From NCBI GenBank assembly GCA_002715545.1, contig PAZI01000031.1, positions 5,787 to 15,179 of the forward strand: 9,393 nt of DNA, in the 5' to 3' direction. The DNA comes from Methanobacteriota archaeon (GTDB lineage Archaea > Thermoplasmatota > Poseidoniia > Poseidoniales > SP79). The notes under the pieces were generated by a model. It saw only the letters and a program-made list of their open reading frames with translations. It ran no database searches and was not told where the DNA came from. A program made the position numbers and the translations under genes. Numbering within the stretch: position 1 is the first letter of the stretch; the number at the start of each line of letters is the position of its first letter. This document shows, piece after piece, positions 7,356 to 9,393 of this stretch.

Positions 7356-8374
7356 CAGCTCAACTCCTTCGCGACTCCGGCCTGTTCTGTGCACTTCCGC
7401 CCTGTGCCCACGAACGACCCCATGCGCCGCACCTCGCGTTCCTCCATTCCCGCTGCGTCCAACCAAGCGCCCAACGTCGCCGCCGTCTGCGGCTGGTCGT
7501 AATAACTGCCCAGCCAGTCGAAGGTATCGAGCACCGACCATTCGCGCAGACGCTCCTTGTCCAGGGGCAGGGCTCCCCAATAATTGGCCACCGGGATCAG
7601 GGGGTAGAGGTAGCGGCCGATCAGGGGTACGCGCTTAAGGGCAATACTGAGCGGCAACAGCGCCGCCACGGAGCCGCGCACCAGGCGGTAGAGCACCTTA
7701 GCCGGCAGCCTTTTGGCCACTGGGCGCAACAGGTAGCGCGGATAGTGCAGCATCGCCTTGAGGGTCTTGGCGTAGACGTCGACGGCGAGCCACCCGCCCG
7801 GCCGCACGAATCCGGCCAGGCATTCGAACGTGCGCTTGACGTCGGGCGTGTGCTGCATCACGCCGAAGCAGAACACCCGGTCGAAACTGGCCGGGTCGAA
7901 TGGGGCGTCGTAGACGCTGCCCTGGATGATGTGCAAGTTCGGGTGCAGCCCGTGGTTGGCGAGGCAGGCGTCCACGGCGTTGCTATAATCGAGGGAGTAA
8001 ACCACCATACCCGCGTCTAGCATGATCTGGGTGAACCGGCCGGAACCACAGCCAACTTCCAAGATGGCTTGTCCCGCGAGATCGGCCTGGAGCCAGCCGG
8101 TGTGGTCGTAAAAGCGATCCCGCGAAATTTGCGTACCATTGAATTTATCGACCTGGGTCCGGGCGTGGATATTCCACTGAAAGCCGAAACCCTGGGCATA
8201 ATTATCGTCGTCGACGAAACGGGGAATAAAATTGACGATCGCGTGTTCCAAATTGCAATTCGCGCATCGGAGCGAACCCTCTTTAACCTCGCCTTGATCC
8301 TCGACCCCGTTTTCTAGTTCGAATCGGTTACTGCACTGGGAACAGCGCAGGCGTTCTAGTAGTTTCTCCTTCAC
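7355..8374 (-). CDS. Class I SAM-dependent methyltransferase with N-terminal zinc ribbon
   Basis: This 339-residue cytoplasmic protein begins with a small Trm112-like zinc ribbon: Cys11-x2-Cys14 and Cys37-x2-Cys40, ending in FIPRFV (49-54). The linker FGFQWNIHARTQ (63-74) precedes a Rossmann methyltransferase domain. SAM motif I is ILEVGCGSG (104-112), the acidic end of strand 2 is Asp129 in SLDYS, motif IV is FCFGVMQHTPD (168-178), and VRPGG (190-194) follows. The segment from about 205 to 270 is rich in Leu, Arg and Pro and may act as a lid or substrate-binding insert. By context it methylates a sugar or glycan intermediate of this locus; the atom methylated cannot be told. The start is a GTG at 8374, 7 nt after the upstream stop, with AAGGTG 10 nt before it. 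The stop overlaps the GT2 start (TGATG). The fold call is firm and the substrate is inference. Confidence 0.92.
   Translation of the reverse strand: MKEKLLERLRCSQCSNRFELENGVEDQGEVKEGSLRCANCNLEHAIVNFIPRFVDDDNYAQGFGFQWNIHARTQVDKFNGTQISRDRFYDHTGWLQADLAGQAILEVGCGSGRFTQIMLDAGMVVYSLDYSNAVDACLANHGLHPNLHIIQGSVYDAPFDPASFDRVFCFGVMQHTPDVKRTFECLAGFVRPGGWLAVDVYAKTLKAMLHYPRYLLRPVAKRLPAKVLYRLVRGSVAALLPLSIALKRVPLIGRYLYPLIPVANYWGALPLDKERLREWSVLDTFDWLGSYYDQPQTAATLGAWLDAAGMEEREVRRMGSFVGTGRKCTEQAGVAKELS
7364..7369 (-). promoter_or_regulatory. Strong ribosome binding site of the GT2 gene
   Basis: AAGGAG on the minus strand is 8 nt before the ATG at 7355 and lies inside the last codons of the methyltransferase gene. 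It is the best Shine-Dalgarno match in the window. It sets the GT2 start at 7355 rather than at a codon further upstream or at the second ATG (7343). Confidence 0.75.
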
Positions 8375-8381
8375 TATGCGT

Positions 8382-9393
8382 TTACACCTTCCATTTTTCT
8401 CTCCATAGCTGCCAAAACACCAGCGACCACAACAGGGCCTCCCGGTCGCGCCGACCGCTCAAGTGCTCGTCCACCGCCGCACCGACGAACCGCGCGTCGA
8501 ACAAGCCTTCGCGCTCGATCCTGCCCCGGTCCAGATACTCGTGCAGCAGCCATTTCATCTCCCCGCGGAACCAAGCGTGCAGCGGGACGGCGAAACCGTG
8601 CTTGGGCCGGTCGAACATATGCGAGGGCACGTAACGCTCCAGCAGGGCGCGCAACAGCTTTTTCTTCTTCATTTGCCAAAAACCCATCTTGGCCCGGGCA
8701 GACAGCGACATGGCGAATTCGGCAATGCCGGGATCGAGGAGGGGTATTCTGGTTTCGAGCGATACGGCCATGCTCGCCCGGTCGACCTTGGTCAGAATAT
8801 CGTCAACCAGGTAGGTCTGCGCCTCGGCATACAGCGCGGCTTGCATAGGGCCGCGCGGACGGACGGCCTCGAATTTACGGTAGAACGTGGACTGGTCCAG
8901 CGCCGGCCCCCCCGGGTGGACGAGCATCCTTTCCACGTCGAAGCGCTTGGCGATCGTCCGCTCGTTTAGATAGAGGAACAAGTCCCAGGGTTCCTCTATC
9001 CCCAGCAGAGACGCGTGCCTTTTCAAGCGCCCAGCCCCCAGGCCCCCTAACAGTCCTGCCAGCCCACGCCGCAGCGGAGCCGGCACGCGCAGCAGCGGTC
9101 CCAATAAGGCAAACCAGGGATAGGTCGTATAGCCGCCGAACAATTCATCGCCCCCGTCCCCGGTCAACACGACCTTGACGTGCTCGCGCGCGAAGCGGGA
9201 TACGATATAAGTCGGTATCGCCGACGAGTCGGCGAAAGGCTCGTCGTATATCCCCGGTAAATCAAGCAGCAGGTCCAGCGCTTCCCGGGGCGTAACATAG
9301 TGCTCGTAGTGGTCGCAGCCGAGGTGATCGGCTACAGCCCTGGCGTGCGGTGCCTCGTCGTAGCCCCCCTCCGCGAAGCCGATGGAGAAGGTC
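8382..9393 (-). CDS. asnB: Asparagine-synthetase-like amidotransferase, N-terminus cut by window end
   Basis: The minus-strand frame is open from the window edge (first full codon 9392-9390) to the TAA at 8384-8382, giving 336 residues of the AsnB synthetase domain. Compared with the other AsnB-like protein here, about 290 residues are missing: the whole glutaminase domain and the PP-loop. Visible motifs, numbered from the first full codon, are TFSIGF (1-6), YDEAPHA (11-17), YDEPFADSSAIPTYIVSR (49-66), TGDGGDELFGGY (77-88), DDILTKVDRASMAVSLETR (197-215) and the PKHGFAVP segment (263-270) with the expected catalytic Lys264. These are hallmarks of the AsnB-type amidotransferases common in O-antigen and capsule loci, where members such as WbpS/WbtH types are linked to uronamide formation. 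Asp79 stands where E. coli AsnB has Glu. The true start lies outside; an apparent GTG start at 9170 is internal. The methyltransferase gene follows after 7 nt. Confidence 0.92.
   Translation of the reverse strand, partial: TFSIGFAEGGYDEAPHARAVADHLGCDHYEHYVTPREALDLLLDLPGIYDEPFADSSAIPTYIVSRFAREHVKVVLTGDGGDELFGGYTTYPWFALLGPLLRVPAPLRRGLAGLLGGLGAGRLKRHASLLGIEEPWDLFLYLNERTIAKRFDVERMLVHPGGPALDQSTFYRKFEAVRPRGPMQAALYAEAQTYLVDDILTKVDRASMAVSLETRIPLLDPGIAEFAMSLSARAKMGFWQMKKKKLLRALLERYVPSHMFDRPKHGFAVPLHAWFRGEMKWLLHEYLDRGRIEREGLFDARFVGAAVDEHLSGRRDREALLWSLVFWQLWREKWKV

Noticed and set aside
6666..7502. Long plus-strand open frame of 278 codons
   Set aside because: It is exactly antisense to the GT2 gene and the end of the methyltransferase, both of which have clear family motifs. 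The translation is low-complexity and matches nothing I recognise; GC-rich genes commonly leave such frames open.
7356..7580. Possible 75-residue N-terminal extension of the GT2 protein
   Set aside because: The extension overlaps the methyltransferase C-terminus in another frame and is Arg/Gly-rich. The ATG at 7355 has AAGGAG at 8 nt and a TGATG overlap.
9168..9170. GTG at 9170 as the start of the partial amidotransferase
   Set aside because: The frame continues upstream to the window edge with strongly conserved AsnB residues (YDEPFADSSAIPTY), so this codon is an internal Val.

Overview
The window is one continuous stretch of a surface-polysaccharide (O-antigen, capsule or exopolysaccharide) biosynthesis locus. 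It looks Gram-negative, most likely from a proteobacterium. This rests on the gene content (Wzy/WaaL-type membrane protein, several GT4 transferases, AsnB-type amidotransferases), the fairly high but uneven GC content and the use of GTG starts. No phylogenetic marker is present, so the genus cannot be read from the sequence.

All eight genes I can support lie on the minus strand, so transcription runs from position 9393 towards 1. In that order they are: an asparagine-synthetase-like amidotransferase whose N-terminus is cut by the window edge (8382-9393); a SAM methyltransferase with an N-terminal zinc ribbon (7355-8374); a GT2 glycosyltransferase (6510-7355); a GT4 glycosyltransferase (5326-6510); a polytopic Wzy/O-antigen-ligase family protein (3986-5329); a second GT4 (2880-3989); a complete second asparagine-synthetase-like amidotransferase (953-2854); and a third GT4 whose C-terminus is cut by the window start (1-941). 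The spacings are 7 nt, four overlaps in a row (TGATG, TAATG, GTGA, GTGA), then 25 nt and 11 nt. There is no room for an internal terminator or a conventional intergenic promoter, so this is almost certainly the middle of one operon. There is no gene-free stretch above 300 bases, no RNA gene, no CRISPR array and no insertion sequence.

Inferred joint function: the four glycosyltransferases would build a lipid-linked oligosaccharide repeat on the cytoplasmic face. One or both AsnB-like enzymes would transfer glutamine-derived ammonia to a carboxyl group, plausibly a uronic acid giving a uronamide. The methyltransferase would O- or N-methylate a sugar. After flipping, the membrane protein would polymerise the repeat in the periplasm. 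The flippase, initiating transferase, nucleotide-sugar enzymes and export proteins are not in this window.

The points most worth a second look are the two divergent amidotransferases in one operon. At the position of the mechanistically important Glu of E. coli AsnB, one has Gln and the other Asp. Also notable are long poly-T tracts inside two glycosyltransferase genes, the unbroken chain of start/stop overlaps, and the absence of the ligase-type His from the membrane protein. I see no convincing evidence of an entirely new system.
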